Shown here piece by piece: positions 47,771 through 57,414 of a DNA stretch of 64,000 nt (within the stretch, counting starts at the first letter, position 1; each line of letters starts with the position of its first letter). The notes beneath the pieces are model-generated. The model was not told where the DNA came from, did no database searches, and saw only the letters and a list, made by a program, of their open reading frames with translations. Source of the DNA: Leptospira ilyithenensis (GTDB taxonomy: Bacteria; Spirochaetota; Leptospiria; Leptospirales; Leptospiraceae); the NCBI RefSeq assembly GCF_004771005.1, contig NZ_RQHV01000038.1, positions 62,001-126,000 on the forward strand. Direction: 5' to 3'. The translations under genes were made by a program, and so were the position numbers.

Positions 47771-49530
47771 TTGGTTAATCCTGCCAGTTTTAAAAATTCT
47801 TTTTCAGCGACGTTAATCTCTTTCCCAAGTTCATCCCAAAGAGGAGAAATCTGTTCTTCCGTTTTGGGAGAGGAAAGGGAGCGAAAGGAAGAGTAAACTT
47901 TTACTTTTGGTTCCGTGCCCGAAGGGCGGATAGTAAGTTTTGCATTTCCTGACAATTCCAATTGAATCACATTTGATTTCGGCATTCCTTTGAAAATACT
48001 TGCTTTGGCAATGCCTGCCGCTGTCTGTTTCCCGTAATCCATCACGGAAACAACCTTTCTATCTCCGATCTTTAATCCAAGTAAGTCGGTCTTGCGCAGA
48101 TTTTCTATTGACTCTTTGATTTTTGCCTGACCTGAACTTCCTTCCAGAGTGAGAGAATACAAACTCTCCCGATAAAGTCCGTATTTCAAATAAATTTCAT
48201 TCAGATAGGAGAGCAGGTCTTTTTTCTCCGCGAGTATTTCAATAAAGAGAAGAGCACTGGAGAGGGAATCTTTGTCTCTTACAAAAGGAACGGGAAGATA
48301 GCCGTAAGACTCTTCTCCACCAAACAAAAACTTGTCGGACTTTTTTTTGTCCAATGTTTTCATTTCTTCCGCAATGTATTTGAATCCTGTGAGCACATTT
48401 GCCATTTTGATTTTATTTTTTTTTGCAATGGATTCCTGCAGGTCTGTAGTCACGATCGTTTTGATCAGATGAAATCGGGTTTTTGATTTTTTGGAGGATA
48501 CTTTTTCGCATAAGTATGCGGCCATAATGGAACCGATTTGGTTTCCATTCAGATATTCGTATTCTCCGTCTTTTCTTCTGATCCCGACTCCCAATCTGTC
48601 AGCATCCGGGTCTGTTGCGATAAAGACAGCTGCTTTTTTGATCTTGGCATGTTTTTCACATAACGCGAGTGCGTCTTTTTCTTCAGGATTAGGATATTTG
48701 ACTGTGGGAAATTCACCGTCCGGTTTTTTTTGTTCGGGAACGAGGAATACGGATTTATATCCGAAGTAGTTTAGTGTAGCTTTCATCGATTCTCCTCCGG
48801 TTCCATGTAACGGAGAGTATACGATTTTCAGATTTTTTCTATCGGAGGCTTTTGCCTTGGATTGAATATTCGCTTTCTTTAATTCTTTTAAGTAAGACGC
48901 AAAACAATCTTTTCCGACGGAGGTTACATATTGTTTATAAAGTTTTGACTTGGGATCTACAAATTGGATTTGATTCCAATCGGTAACGGATACTATATTT
49001 CCTATGATCTCTGCATCATCAGGGGGTACGATTTGTCCTCCGTCTGCAAGGTAGGCTTTGAAACCGTTATAGGCAGGAGGGTTGTGAGAAGCGGTGATAA
49101 CAATTCCGCCGCTCGCTTTATAATAACGAACTGCATAGGAAAGAAGGGGAGTGGGTGTCACTACAGGAAAAACTTTTACACTCACACCTAGGCTTGCGGC
49201 AATCCCGGCTGATACTTCCGCAAATTCTTTGGACATCCTTCTGGAATCGTAGGCAATGACAATGGATGCTTTTTTATTTGTTTTAACCAGATGACGTACA
49301 AATCCCAGAGCCGCCCGGCCTACAGTGTAGGTATTCATAAGTCCTACACCGTTTCCTATTTTGCCGCGCATTCCTCCCGTTCCGAATTCAAGGGGGATCG
49401 AAAATGCATCGGTAAGAGGAGTGGAAATTCCTCTTTCGAATTCCAACAAAGCAAGTTTGGCTTCGTTTATGATTTCGGAAGAAAAAGGAGATTTCGTCCA
49501 AGCAAGGATGTGGTCTTCTGGTTTCAACAT
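47767..49530 (-). CDS. Phosphohexomutase (phosphoglucomutase/phosphomannomutase)
   Basis: A 587-residue alpha-D-phosphohexomutase interconverting 1- and 6-phosphosugars. The phosphoserine loop is ITASHNPPAYNG, the metal loop is ATDPDADRLGVG and the sugar-recognition loop GGEESYGYLP; the phosphate-binding loop near the end is TIRPSGTEPKVK. The start has AAAGGATAG upstream. It overlaps argD by four bases. Confidence 0.94.
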
Positions 49531-49576
49531 AGTTTACATACTATCCTTTTGAAACTGGAAAAGCTGGAAATCAAAA

Positions 49577-50665
49577 TTGGAACCTAGAGAATTTTTCATA
49601 GAAGAAAGGTTGGAATCTTACCGGACAAATTGTTTTTGCAATTTGGGAGAAAGCGGATTTCACCCAATGGATTTGGGCCAGGCGATGTCCTATGCGGGAC
49701 TCAGGCAGGAAGAAATGTTGTCCATTCCCTTAAATGACTCTCCCAATCGGGGGAGAGTCGATCTTAGACAAGAGATTGCCAAACTCTACCCCGGCGTTTC
49801 TCCCGATGAGGTGCTTGTAACAACTGGTACGGGTGAGGCGCTTTATTTGTTATTTCATCTCTTCCTTAAACCTGGGATGAAAGTGGCTCTTTACTGGCCT
49901 GCGTTTCAGGCACTGTATGAGATTCCCAAAATGTTGGGGGCGGAAATCATCAAAGTTCCGGTTGGCAGATTTCTCCTTTCATCGGATTGGGAGTCTATCA
50001 CCGCTGATTTTTACATACTCAACCAACCGCATAACCCGACAGGTGCTTGTGTTCCCCGTGAAGAATGGGCAAATCTAAAACAAGTGCTTTTATTAAAAAA
50101 CAAACCGATGTTATTTGACGAACATTACCGGTTTCTCGATTTGAATTCTAGTTTGGGCGAAACAGGAGTTTCTCCGAAAGATAGTTTTTTGGGAACAGGT
50201 TCTTTTACCAAATGTTTCGGTGTAACAGGGCTTCGGGTGGGCTGGCTTATCGCAAAGAGAGAAGTTATAGAAAGGGCACGTTCGTTCAAAGATTATCTTA
50301 CTCATACGGTTTCCCCTGTGTCCGAACGGATTGCCTTGGGGCTTTTGCAAAATCGAAATTTGTTTTTACCAAGTATCCAATCCGAATTAAAGGAAAATTT
50401 GACATTCTGGAATTCTCATTTGTCCGAACTTGGGGATATTATATCTTTCGGAGAAGTAGGAGGGGGACTTGTTGGCTGGGCAAAATTAAAATCGGGCATC
50501 TCTTCCGAAAGATATTGCGACTCCCTTCTTCACAAAACAGGTGTTTTTGTGCTTCCCGGAATCAACTTCGAGGAAGAAGGATATTTGCGAATCGGATTCG
50601 GAGAAAGATCTTCCGTTTTTAGGGAAGGGATTTTGCGCTGGATCCAAAACACTCCGATTCTATGA
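49577..50665 (+). CDS. Class I/II PLP-dependent aminotransferase
   Basis: A 362-residue fold-type I aminotransferase. The PLP lysine lies in GSFTKCFGVTGLRVGW. The Asp and Asn that contact the cofactor are in PHNPTGA and FDEHYRF. The start at TTG 49577 has only a weak Shine-Dalgarno; no other start covers the domain. The substrate amino acid is unknown. It overlaps the downstream nuclease gene by four bases (ATGA). Confidence 0.82.
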   Translation: MEPREFFIEERLESYRTNCFCNLGESGFHPMDLGQAMSYAGLRQEEMLSIPLNDSPNRGRVDLRQEIAKLYPGVSPDEVLVTTGTGEALYLLFHLFLKPGMKVALYWPAFQALYEIPKMLGAEIIKVPVGRFLLSSDWESITADFYILNQPHNPTGACVPREEWANLKQVLLLKNKPMLFDEHYRFLDLNSSLGETGVSPKDSFLGTGSFTKCFGVTGLRVGWLIAKREVIERARSFKDYLTHTVSPVSERIALGLLQNRNLFLPSIQSELKENLTFWNSHLSELGDIISFGEVGGGLVGWAKLKSGISSERYCDSLLHKTGVFVLPGINFEEEGYLRIGFGERSSVFREGILRWIQNTPIL

Positions 50666-51423
50666 TACGTTCCTGTTTTGAAATCATCTCTGGGATAGGG
50701 CCTGTTCTTCAATCCAGACTTTGGGAAAACGGAATTTTGGATTGGGATGATTTGTTTTCTTTAAGCGTGGAAAATTGGGAGAAGATTCAGTTTTTGCCGT
50801 CCATTTCTTTTTTGCATGAAGAGGCCGGGTTTCTGAATTCAAAATGGAAAGAAAAAGATTTTTCATATTTCGTATCCAAACTTCCCAATAAGGAACTTTG
50901 GAGATTATGGGAGGATTTTTCACATAAGTTTTGTTATCTGGATATAGAAACTACCGGAATTGACGAATCTTCTTTTGTCACTGTAGCCAGTTTTTATTTG
51001 AATGGAGAAATGTTTACATTCGAAAGGGGAAAAAATCTGGAATTCATGTTAGATGATCTTTCCGGTGATCTGATTTTAGTCACTTACAACGGAAAAAGAT
51101 TTGATATACCTTTCTTAGAAAAGGAATTCAATCAAAAGATCCCCAATGTGCACCTGGATATGATGAATGTACTTCATGATATGGGAATCAAAGGAGGACT
51201 TAAAAAATCGGAAATTCAACTGGGCCTCGTCCGCCCCGAAGAAATTCAATCTGTGGATGGAAAGATGGCGCCTCTCCTTTGGAAAGATTATGTGGAATAT
51301 GATGATTTGGAAAAACTGAATCTTCTCATTGCTTACAACAGGGAAGATACGAAAAACCTGGAAGCCATTTTGCGGGAAGTAGTATCCCGCAAAAAAAAGA
51401 GTTTTGATAATTTTTATTTATAA
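50662..51423 (+). CDS. RNase H-like exonuclease (YprB family)
   Basis: A 253-residue protein. The N-terminal ~80 residues are helical. The DEDD exonuclease-like domain has YLDIETTG (residues 93-100), YNGKRFDIPFLE and the last acidic motif YNREDTKNLE, a ribonuclease-H-like fold typical of YprB proteins. Function is not established. It is coupled to the aminotransferase by overlap and lies tail to tail with the CBS gene. Confidence 0.85.
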   Translation: MIRSCFEIISGIGPVLQSRLWENGILDWDDLFSLSVENWEKIQFLPSISFLHEEAGFLNSKWKEKDFSYFVSKLPNKELWRLWEDFSHKFCYLDIETTGIDESSFVTVASFYLNGEMFTFERGKNLEFMLDDLSGDLILVTYNGKRFDIPFLEKEFNQKIPNVHLDMMNVLHDMGIKGGLKKSEIQLGLVRPEEIQSVDGKMAPLLWKDYVEYDDLEKLNLLIAYNREDTKNLEAILREVVSRKKKSFDNFYL

Positions 51424-51459
51424 TCGAAAAGATATGAAATTTACGGAGCGAAAATCGAT

Positions 51460-51891
51460 TCAGTGAGAGCCATACATATATTCGCGGAGTATATGCATTT
51501 CTTTTTCGGTTTTACTCAATTTCACTTTGACTGCGTCCCCGATGGAGATGAGTCCGATGATCAGATCGTCTTCCATAACGGGCATATGCCTGAATCTTTT
51601 GGAAAGCATTGTATTGAGCACATCATCCACTTCGTCGTTCGGACTAGCAACTGTCAGTTGAGTGGTCATCACTTCTTTCAGTTTTATCTTGTGCAGACTT
51701 TCGTGCTTTTCCGCCACAATCCTCATTAAATCTCTCTCAGTGAAAATCCCTGCCAACTTTCCTTGGAAAGTGACCATAATGGAACCTACTTTGGAAGCAA
51801 CCATCAGCTTTGTGGCTTCCAAAACGTTGTGATCTTCTTCGATGGTGAGAAGAGAGGTTTGTTTTTCTTTCAGAATATCTCTTACTGACAT
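51460..51891 (-). CDS. Two-CBS-domain protein
   Basis: A 143-residue protein of two tandem CBS domains and little else. The first runs about residues 5-65 (VLEATKLMVASKVGSIMV, GIFTERDLMRIV) and the second 75-135 (VDDVLNTMLSKRFRHMPVMED, GLISIGDAVKVKL). Such pairs bind adenosine nucleotides and regulate partners. No partner is adjacent. It is divergent from the desaturase. Confidence 0.9.
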   Translation of the reverse strand: MSVRDILKEKQTSLLTIEEDHNVLEATKLMVASKVGSIMVTFQGKLAGIFTERDLMRIVAEKHESLHKIKLKEVMTTQLTVASPNDEVDDVLNTMLSKRFRHMPVMEDDLIIGLISIGDAVKVKLSKTEKEMHILREYMYGSH

Positions 51892-51987
51892 GGCTTCGTC
51901 AGGTTTCTAACGAAATTCACTAGTAGGCAAGACCTTTTTTCTAGGGAAACCCCATCTTATTTCATAAGAATGGCGTTGGGATGACAA

Positions 51988-52015
51988 TTTCGGGAAATGG
52001 CAATTTCCTTCGAAA
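51988..52015. promoter_or_regulatory. Dyad near the desaturase promoter
   Basis: GGAAAT, GGCA spacer, ATTTCC forms a perfect core dyad. It is flanked by TTTCG and CGAAA with one extra base on the right. It is centred about 25 bases upstream of the -35 hexamer of the desaturase promoter, where an activator or repressor could act. No regulator is identified. Confidence 0.4.
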
Positions 52016-52025
52016 CTAAGCTTTC

Positions 52026-52053
52026 TTGACAGATAGGGGCAGATTTTTAATCT
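52026..52053 (+). promoter_or_regulatory. Predicted desaturase promoter
   Basis: TTGACA (52026-52031), 16-base spacer, TAATCT (52048-52053). It lies 55 bases upstream of the proposed ATG at 52109. Confidence 0.6.
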
Positions 52054-52108
52054 CAGACAAAAATATTTAGCGGTGTTCATTATGATTGGAACACCTGAGG
52101 ACCTCTGC

Positions 52109-53206
52109 ATGATTCCTATTTTGGAAAAACCCACTCCTATTTCGGAAATAGAAACGAAAGAAAGGAGGGAACCTGTCAATTTAACAGGGCCTGTGAAATC
52201 CATTCGACCCGAGTTGTACCGCCCCAACGCAAAAAAAGCGATTCTATTTATGATGGTTGGAATTGTTTTTCACTCTTTGAGTTTGGGGTTGCTCTATTTT
52301 TTCATTCAAAACGATTATACATACCTTTTGCCTTTGGGATGGATTCTCGCAGGCACTTCCGTCACTTCTCTTTTTGTTTTGGGACATGACTGTGCCCATG
52401 CTTCTTTTCTAAAAAACAATCGGATAAATGATACACTTGGTCACTTTTTCTTTCTGTTTTCCTTTTATCCGTACTATGGATGGAAATTTTCACATAACGC
52501 GCATCATGCGCATACGAATAATCTGGATTCGAATGATAAAGATGTCTATTATGACAACGCCTGGCTGCCGTTTACAGTGAATCAATATCTGATTCTACGC
52601 AAAAAACTGCCGATACGTGCTGCAATATACAGATGGACCAGATACTTGCCACCCTTTGGTTCTCTATTGCATAATCTAATCAATCATGCTTATCCGGGTA
52701 AATACATTGCTACACATAGAAAAAAACTCTATCTATCTTACATAGTTTTGTTTTCGGGACTTGCGGTTCTTTTTGTTTCAGCTTATCTTTTGACAGGCAA
52801 ACTGAGTTCCATCTTTCATTTCTTCATAGCACCGGGCATTGTGTTTCAATTTTGGATGAGTTATTATACTTATCTCCATCATACTTCAGATGAGATCCAT
52901 TTTTATAGATCCGAAGATTGGAACCCGTATAAGGGGCAGATCCATTCCACCTATAATTTTTTAAATCCGAAGATCATTTCTTTTTTGCACTTTCATATTG
53001 ATATTCACACTCCCCATCATCTCTCTACCGCGATTCCATGTTATCATTTGAAAGAAGCCTATCGGGAGCTCTTAAAATCCGAATATGCGAACGATGTCAA
53101 AGAAGGTAAGTTCAGTATTTCTTATATCTATAAACAGTGGAAACAGTGCCATGTTTGGGACGAAAAAGAAAACAGATACAAAAGTTTTCGGGAAGTTCAC
53201 GCTTAA
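52109..53206 (+). CDS. Membrane fatty acid desaturase
   Basis: A 365-residue di-iron desaturase. The three histidine boxes are HDCAH, HNAHH and HTPHH (the last two HxxHH). Four hydrophobic stretches surround them, as expected for acyl-lipid or acyl-CoA desaturases that keep the membrane fluid. The ATG at 52109 has GAGGA seven bases upstream; the in-frame ATG at 52082 is less likely. A strong terminator follows. Regulation by temperature is a common pattern in the family but only inference here. Confidence 0.92.
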   Translation: MIPILEKPTPISEIETKERREPVNLTGPVKSIRPELYRPNAKKAILFMMVGIVFHSLSLGLLYFFIQNDYTYLLPLGWILAGTSVTSLFVLGHDCAHASFLKNNRINDTLGHFFFLFSFYPYYGWKFSHNAHHAHTNNLDSNDKDVYYDNAWLPFTVNQYLILRKKLPIRAAIYRWTRYLPPFGSLLHNLINHAYPGKYIATHRKKLYLSYIVLFSGLAVLFVSAYLLTGKLSSIFHFFIAPGIVFQFWMSYYTYLHHTSDEIHFYRSEDWNPYKGQIHSTYNFLNPKIISFLHFHIDIHTPHHLSTAIPCYHLKEAYRELLKSEYANDVKEGKFSISYIYKQWKQCHVWDEKENRYKSFREVHA

Positions 53207-53223
53207 AAAAATAATACCCTTCG

Positions 53224-53250
53224 AAACCGGGAACCCTTCCCGGTTTTTTT
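53224..53250 (+). terminator. Desaturase terminator
   Basis: AAACCGGGAA, three-base loop, TTCCCGGTTT, then a T run to 53250. A perfect 10-bp stem directly after the desaturase; the left direct repeat begins in its T run. Confidence 0.92.
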
Positions 53251-53336
53251 CTTATACTAGGAAGATCCCGCCAAACAGTGTGACAGATGCCAATGGAAAA
53301 TAGATGTAAAAAAGGGGTAGGATTTTGGAGCGTATC
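53247..53336. repeat. Left direct repeat of the tRNA-Ala island
   Basis: 90 bases that recur at 54058-54147, offset 811. Positions 53282-53336 match without a mismatch, and eight differences lie in the left 35 bases. The right end, GGAGCGTATC, is a copy of the final bases of tRNA-Ala. See 54058-54147. Confidence 0.92.
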
Positions 53337-53394
53337 TATCCCATAATAATGAAAAAATAGTTGATTGTTTTCGGTTATTACCTATGTTATAACT

Positions 53395-53634
53395 ATGGAC
53401 ATTCCTTTTGTCAAAAAAACGACAATTCGGGCCATCGGAAATTCTGCAGGAGCAACTATCCCAAAAGCTCTTTTAGAGAAATATAATTTTCATGAAGGAG
53501 ACACTGTCTTTCTCTTGGAAACCGAAAATGGCATTCTATTATCTCCATATGATCCTGATTTCGAAGCTTCGATGGAATTATATCAGGAAGCTTCGAAAAA
53601 ATATAGAAATGCTTTGAAAGAACTCGCTAAATGA
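53395..53634 (+). CDS. AbrB/MazE-type antitoxin of a Doc toxin
   Basis: A 79-residue DNA-binding antitoxin. The N-terminal AbrB/SpoVT-like swapped-hairpin fold reads TTIRAIGNSAGATIPKALLEKY and HEGDTVFLLE. The C-terminus is a short acidic-basic helix that probably wraps the toxin. I start at ATG 53395; the frame is open back to 53365. The region before it, with a TTATAAC-like -10 and inverted AT arms, looks like an autoregulated promoter. The stop overlaps the toxin ATG by four bases. Confidence 0.88.
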   Translation: MDIPFVKKTTIRAIGNSAGATIPKALLEKYNFHEGDTVFLLETENGILLSPYDPDFEASMELYQEASKKYRNALKELAK

Positions 53635-54023
53635 ATAGCGAATCTAAATGGTTAAGTAAAAAAATTGCGGAAGCGATACATTTAGATCAAATCAAACAGC
53701 ATGGGGGTTTATTAGGCATTCGAGATGAAGGTTTGCTTGAGTCAGCTCTCGATAGATCAAAGAACATCTGGCATTATAAACCTAAATCTAGTATTTTTGA
53801 ACTCACCGCTTCCCTCGGCATAGGCATTGCTAAAAATCATCCTTTTATTGATGGGAATAAGAGAACTTCGTTTCTTTTGATGTTTGTCTTTCTTGCCTCA
53901 AATGGATTTACTATTGAAACCTCAGAAGAGGATGTTGTCAAAGTTATGTTAAAAGTTGCGGATGGTTCGATTAAAGAGGATGAATTAGCAACCTGGCTAA
54001 AAAAATCCTCTAATCCTAGATAA
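53631..54023 (+). CDS. Doc-family (death-on-curing, Fic-fold) toxin
   Basis: A 130-residue toxin. The Fic/Doc core motif HPFIDGNKRT is at residues 70-79; a Lys in place of Fic's second Gly (GNKR) is typical of Doc, which in phage P1 phosphorylates elongation factor Tu. That target is family knowledge only. Translation overlaps the antitoxin. Together with the antitoxin it is the only cargo between the two direct repeats at tRNA-Ala. Confidence 0.92.
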   Translation: MNSESKWLSKKIAEAIHLDQIKQHGGLLGIRDEGLLESALDRSKNIWHYKPKSSIFELTASLGIGIAKNHPFIDGNKRTSFLLMFVFLASNGFTIETSEEDVVKVMLKVADGSIKEDELATWLKKSSNPR

Positions 54024-54057
54024 GTCTAGTTCATAAAGCACCTGTCGCAGGTAGAAA

Positions 54058-54136
54058 TTTTCCCATATTGGGAAGGTCCCACCAAACAGTAAGACAGATG
54101 CCAATGGAAAATAGATGTAAAAAAGGGGTAGGATTT

Positions 54137-54147
<11 letters not shown>
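54058..54147. repeat. Right direct repeat, ending in the tRNA-Ala gene
   Basis: Matches 53247-53336 at 82 of 90 positions, with its last 11 bases (54137-54147) being the 3' end of the tRNA-Ala gene. The rest corresponds to its 3' flank. This is the pattern left by integration or recombination at a tRNA 3' end. No integrase lies between the copies. Confidence 0.92.
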
Positions 54148-54209
<62 letters not shown>

Positions 54210-54227
54210 GTATAAAACGGTATCCTA

Positions 54228-54301
<74 letters not shown>

Positions 54302-54381
54302 CGGGATAGGGACAGTATTTTTCGAATAGGGCTTACGGGCAAATCTTTTTCCATGCATTTTGCATGAATTAGCTGGAAAAT

Positions 54382-55569
54382 TTACTCGGAAATGGCAAGT
54401 TCAGTAATTAAGTCATCTAATATAAGTAATGCGGTGGACTCCCATTGGAAACGGGAACCGTCCCAATTACAGTAACCTTTGGCGGCAAATCCATCCAAAC
54501 TGGAGATCATTTTTTTTGCAGTTTTCCGAGGAATGTAAGCTTCTAGAAAAGAAGGAATATGGATGGGTAAAAATAGCCTGAATAAGGAGAGTGCCAGTTC
54601 TTCTCTGGGGGAAGAGGTTTCCTCTGTGGAAGGTTTGCCCGGATGTTTCAAATAGGTGCCTGTATTTCTGGGATTGCCATACCGGGATCCGTCTAAAAAA
54701 CCATGAGCTCCTGGTCCGAGCCCAAGATAGGATTCGTAAGTCCAATAACGTAAATTGTGGCGGGAAAAAAGCTCTTCTTTGCAGTAATTGGAAACTTCAT
54801 ACCAAGTATAACCTCTCTTTTGCATAAGGGAGGGAAGTAGCTCCAAAATTTCCCTTTGCATCTCTTCATTGGGAGGTTTCGCTTTTTTTTCTTTTACATT
54901 TCTGGAATAGGAAGTACCTTTTTCCAATGTCAATGAATACAAACTAATATGGTTTAGCTGGAAGTTCAAAAAATAATCCAAATCTTCCAAAAAATCTTCT
55001 TTTTTTGAATCGGGAAGTCCGTACATCAAATCGATTCCGATTCGTTCGATAGGAGAGTTTTGCAAAATGTATTTTAGATTTTGGTATTTGTTTTCATCAT
55101 AGTACCTGCCTAAAAATTTTAAGTCCCTGGGGTTTCTGGTTTGAACCCCTATATTGAGTCTGTTGAAACCCGCTTCTTTCAAGCTTTGGATAAAATCCAA
55201 AGATAGATCTTCCGGATTTGCTTCTATGCTGATTTCCGGATCGGAACTAAAATCAGATTCTTCTCTGAAAAATTTTAACAATCGAAACCAATTTTCGGGA
55301 CTGGCTTTACTGGGAGTTCCTCCACCCATAAATACCGTATCTACTTTTGCGGTTTTTAACTCTTGGGAATTTGCTTTTTTAAGCAAAAACTCTTTTTTAT
55401 ACGAATCGAATAACAAATCTTCTACGTTTGATCTTCCTTCTCCGATCCCTTCTGAAAAAAAATCACAATAATCGCATTTCTGGTAACAGAAAGGATAATG
55501 TACGTAGATGCCCGTAAATCCTTTTCTTGCTTGCAAGCTCGGGGTGCTTTTCGTTGAAATGGAGTTCAT
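54382..55569 (-). CDS. hemW: HemW-like radical SAM heme chaperone
   Basis: A 395-residue radical SAM protein. The cluster motif is CYQKCDYC (CxxxCxxC), followed by GGGTPS and the SAM-site EANPEDL. The C-terminal HemW domain is present around YWTYESYLGLGPGAHGF. It is annotated elsewhere as HemN, but HemW inserts heme into respiratory enzymes. The start at 55569 (MNSIST) is chosen for length and overlap with the divergent gene. Confidence 0.88.
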   Translation of the reverse strand: MNSISTKSTPSLQARKGFTGIYVHYPFCYQKCDYCDFFSEGIGEGRSNVEDLLFDSYKKEFLLKKANSQELKTAKVDTVFMGGGTPSKASPENWFRLLKFFREESDFSSDPEISIEANPEDLSLDFIQSLKEAGFNRLNIGVQTRNPRDLKFLGRYYDENKYQNLKYILQNSPIERIGIDLMYGLPDSKKEDFLEDLDYFLNFQLNHISLYSLTLEKGTSYSRNVKEKKAKPPNEEMQREILELLPSLMQKRGYTWYEVSNYCKEELFSRHNLRYWTYESYLGLGPGAHGFLDGSRYGNPRNTGTYLKHPGKPSTEETSSPREELALSLFRLFLPIHIPSFLEAYIPRKTAKKMISSLDGFAAKGYCNWDGSRFQWESTALLILDDLITELAISE

Positions 55570-56065
55570 GTATAGGACTGTATTTTTTATACTCGCAATC
55601 AGTTCTAGTTTTACAACGATTCTTTCCCAAAAATTACTTCTGAAATCGGAGAAATTTTTATGGGAAGGACAAGAGTTTTCTTTTCCCGCAAATGTAGTTA
55701 TCAAAGAACAATCTCTTAGTTTTGAAACGACAGCTCATATTTATCCTGCCGAGAGTGATCCGTTTTTCATTGTTTTACGAAAACTTCCTTTAAATTCTCT
55801 CTCTTTCGAAAGAGATGCTTATGAATCGGAGATCTTCTGGCATGGGAAAAATAAAACAAAAGAAACTGTAAATATTTCGGGCTTAACCGTTTTGATTTAC
55901 CGTGCGGAACAAATTAGAAACCAAAATCTTTTGAAAGCGAATCTCTGGATTTGGTCAAAAGGACAGAATCATTATTGGGCATGGATTTTTTGGAGAAAAG
56001 AAAGAACGGATTTAGAAGATTTTTTCGAAAAAGGACTCTTTATTCGCTCCGTGGGGAGTGAGTAA
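55559..56065 (+). CDS. Hypothetical secreted protein
   Basis: A 168-residue protein starting MEFMYRTVFFILAISSS, a signal peptide. The mature part has no recognised domain; it is beta-rich with Trp and Lys near the C-terminus (IFWRKERTDLED). Its 5' end overlaps the divergent hemW start by 11 bases. An alternative start is ATG 55568. Function not proposed. Confidence 0.7.
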   Translation: MEFMYRTVFFILAISSSFTTILSQKLLLKSEKFLWEGQEFSFPANVVIKEQSLSFETTAHIYPAESDPFFIVLRKLPLNSLSFERDAYESEIFWHGKNKTKETVNISGLTVLIYRAEQIRNQNLLKANLWIWSKGQNHYWAWIFWRKERTDLEDFFEKGLFIRSVGSE

Positions 56066-56116
56066 CGGTTTTCTGCTTGTCTCTCCCTTTTTCTGAAAAA
56101 CATTGGAATGGGTAAA

Positions 56117-56190
56117 GGGCCTATAGCTCAGTTGGTTAGAGCAGCAGACTCATAATCTGCGGGTCGAAGGTTCGAGCCCTTCTGGGCCCA
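56117..56190 (+). tRNA. tRNA with CAT anticodon (elongator Met or Ile2)
   Basis: A 74-base cloverleaf with acceptor GGGCCTA/TGGGCCC and anticodon loop CTCATAA. CCA is not encoded. CAT could be methionine elongator or isoleucine after lysidine modification; the sequence alone does not settle it. Confidence 0.95.
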
Positions 56191-56219
56191 TTTATAATTG
56201 CGAGGCAAACAGGTCGTCT

Positions 56220-56795
56220 ATGGAATTTTTCGAAGTAAAAATCTCTGATATTAGCCTGACCAATGTTGGCTTTGCCGTATTCCTCCGACCCAAGGATACG
56301 GAAGACAACCGTGTGGTTCCTATCTTTATAGGTCCCCTGGAAACTCATTCCATCACAACGGTGATCGATGGTACAAAACCTCCAAGGCCGATGACTCATG
56401 ATCTTATGCTCTACATGCTGACTGCAATGGGTGCGACCGTCCTGAAGATCACGATTGAAGAAATCATCGACAGCACTTTTTACGCAAAGATCCAATTGAG
56501 ACGTGATGAAGAAATTTTGACTTTGGATGCAAGACCTTCCGATTCCATTGCGCTTGCACTCAGAGCAAACGCCCCTATCTTTATCGCAAAATCAGTATTA
56601 GATGAGGCTGGAATCGTGATGAAAGAGGATGAAATCCAAGGTGAGAATATCACTCCCGAAAAAAAAATCCAAGCCCTCCCCAAATCCAATCTACAGATTT
56701 TGGAAGAAACCTTGGAGAATGCGCTCCGAACTGAAGATTACGAAACTGCCGCAAAAATCAGAGATCAAATCAAGAAGTTGATTGAAAATAGCTAA
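56220..56795 (+). CDS. Bifunctional nuclease family (BFN/DUF151) protein with UVR motif
   Basis: A 191-residue protein. The DUF151 domain (about residues 1-130) has RVVPIFIGPLETHSI, RPMTHDLM and LDARPSDSIALAL, a family with DNase and RNase activity in plants. The C-terminus, residues about 155-190, is a UVR-like motif (LENALRTEDYETAAKIRDQI), which binds partners such as Clp adaptors. It follows tRNA-Met/Ile2 closely. Confidence 0.92.
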   Translation: MEFFEVKISDISLTNVGFAVFLRPKDTEDNRVVPIFIGPLETHSITTVIDGTKPPRPMTHDLMLYMLTAMGATVLKITIEEIIDSTFYAKIQLRRDEEILTLDARPSDSIALALRANAPIFIAKSVLDEAGIVMKEDEIQGENITPEKKIQALPKSNLQILEETLENALRTEDYETAAKIRDQIKKLIENS

Positions 56796-56956
56796 GAAAC
56801 GAGATAGTTTCTTCCATTGATTAGAATATTTAGATAAACTTCTGATTATGTCTCTCTACTTTATGGGAAACATTCTTTTTTTAATTGTCATGTGATGAAT
56901 CATAATCTACTTTTGGGAATCCCGATATAAGGAAATTGACCCGAGAGGAATATTGT

Positions 56957-57322
56957 ATGGAAAAATTAGTAATGGATGTAGTAAACGCTGGAATCGCATT
57001 GTTTAGATCCGGTGAAGAAAAGTTAAAAACAGCAGTAGTTGATCTTGAAAAAGTTTACAACGAACTAAAAAGCAAAGGTGAATTGGACAAATCTCCTGAT
57101 GCTCAAAAAATCAGAGATCTTTTGAACAAAACAATTGCTGATGCACAAGGGGCTATTGGAAAAACAAATGCTAGTTACGATGAAATCGTTACAAAGCTTC
57201 AAGCAAATTATCAAACTATTTACGCACAAATTGATACTGCTCTCCCTCCTCAAGTAAAAGAAAAATTGAAACAAGGTCTTGATGAGTTGAAATCTTTGAT
57301 CGATAAAGTAAAAAGCAAATAA
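56957..57322 (+). CDS. Phasin-like coiled-coil protein
   Basis: A 121-residue Lys/Glu/Ala-rich helical protein. The start at 56957 follows GAGAGGA with an 8-base spacer; a TTG at 56936 is ignored. It has no signal peptide or Cys. The pattern (LFRSGEEKLKTAVVDLEKVY, DELKSLIDKVKSK) fits phasin-related proteins on storage granules, but low-complexity helices match many families. A strong terminator follows. Confidence 0.65.
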   Translation: MEKLVMDVVNAGIALFRSGEEKLKTAVVDLEKVYNELKSKGELDKSPDAQKIRDLLNKTIADAQGAIGKTNASYDEIVTKLQANYQTIYAQIDTALPPQVKEKLKQGLDELKSLIDKVKSK

Positions 57323-57365
57323 GAAGAGTCTTACCCGCTTTTTTTATCATCCTTTTTTTGACGGG

Positions 57366-57398
57366 AAAAAGTCACAGAGTGATCTGTGACTTTTTTTT
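57366..57398 (+). terminator. Terminator after the phasin-like gene
   Basis: AAAAAGTCACAGA pairs with TCTGTGACTTTTT, four-base loop, T run to 57398. A perfect 13-bp stem. Confidence 0.92.
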
Positions 57399-57414
57399 AT
57401 AACCCCTTTTACAA

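Noticed and set aside
53337..54057. Integrase or transposase within the tRNA-Ala island
   Set aside because: Only the AbrB and Doc genes fill the space; no recombinase frame exists on either strand.
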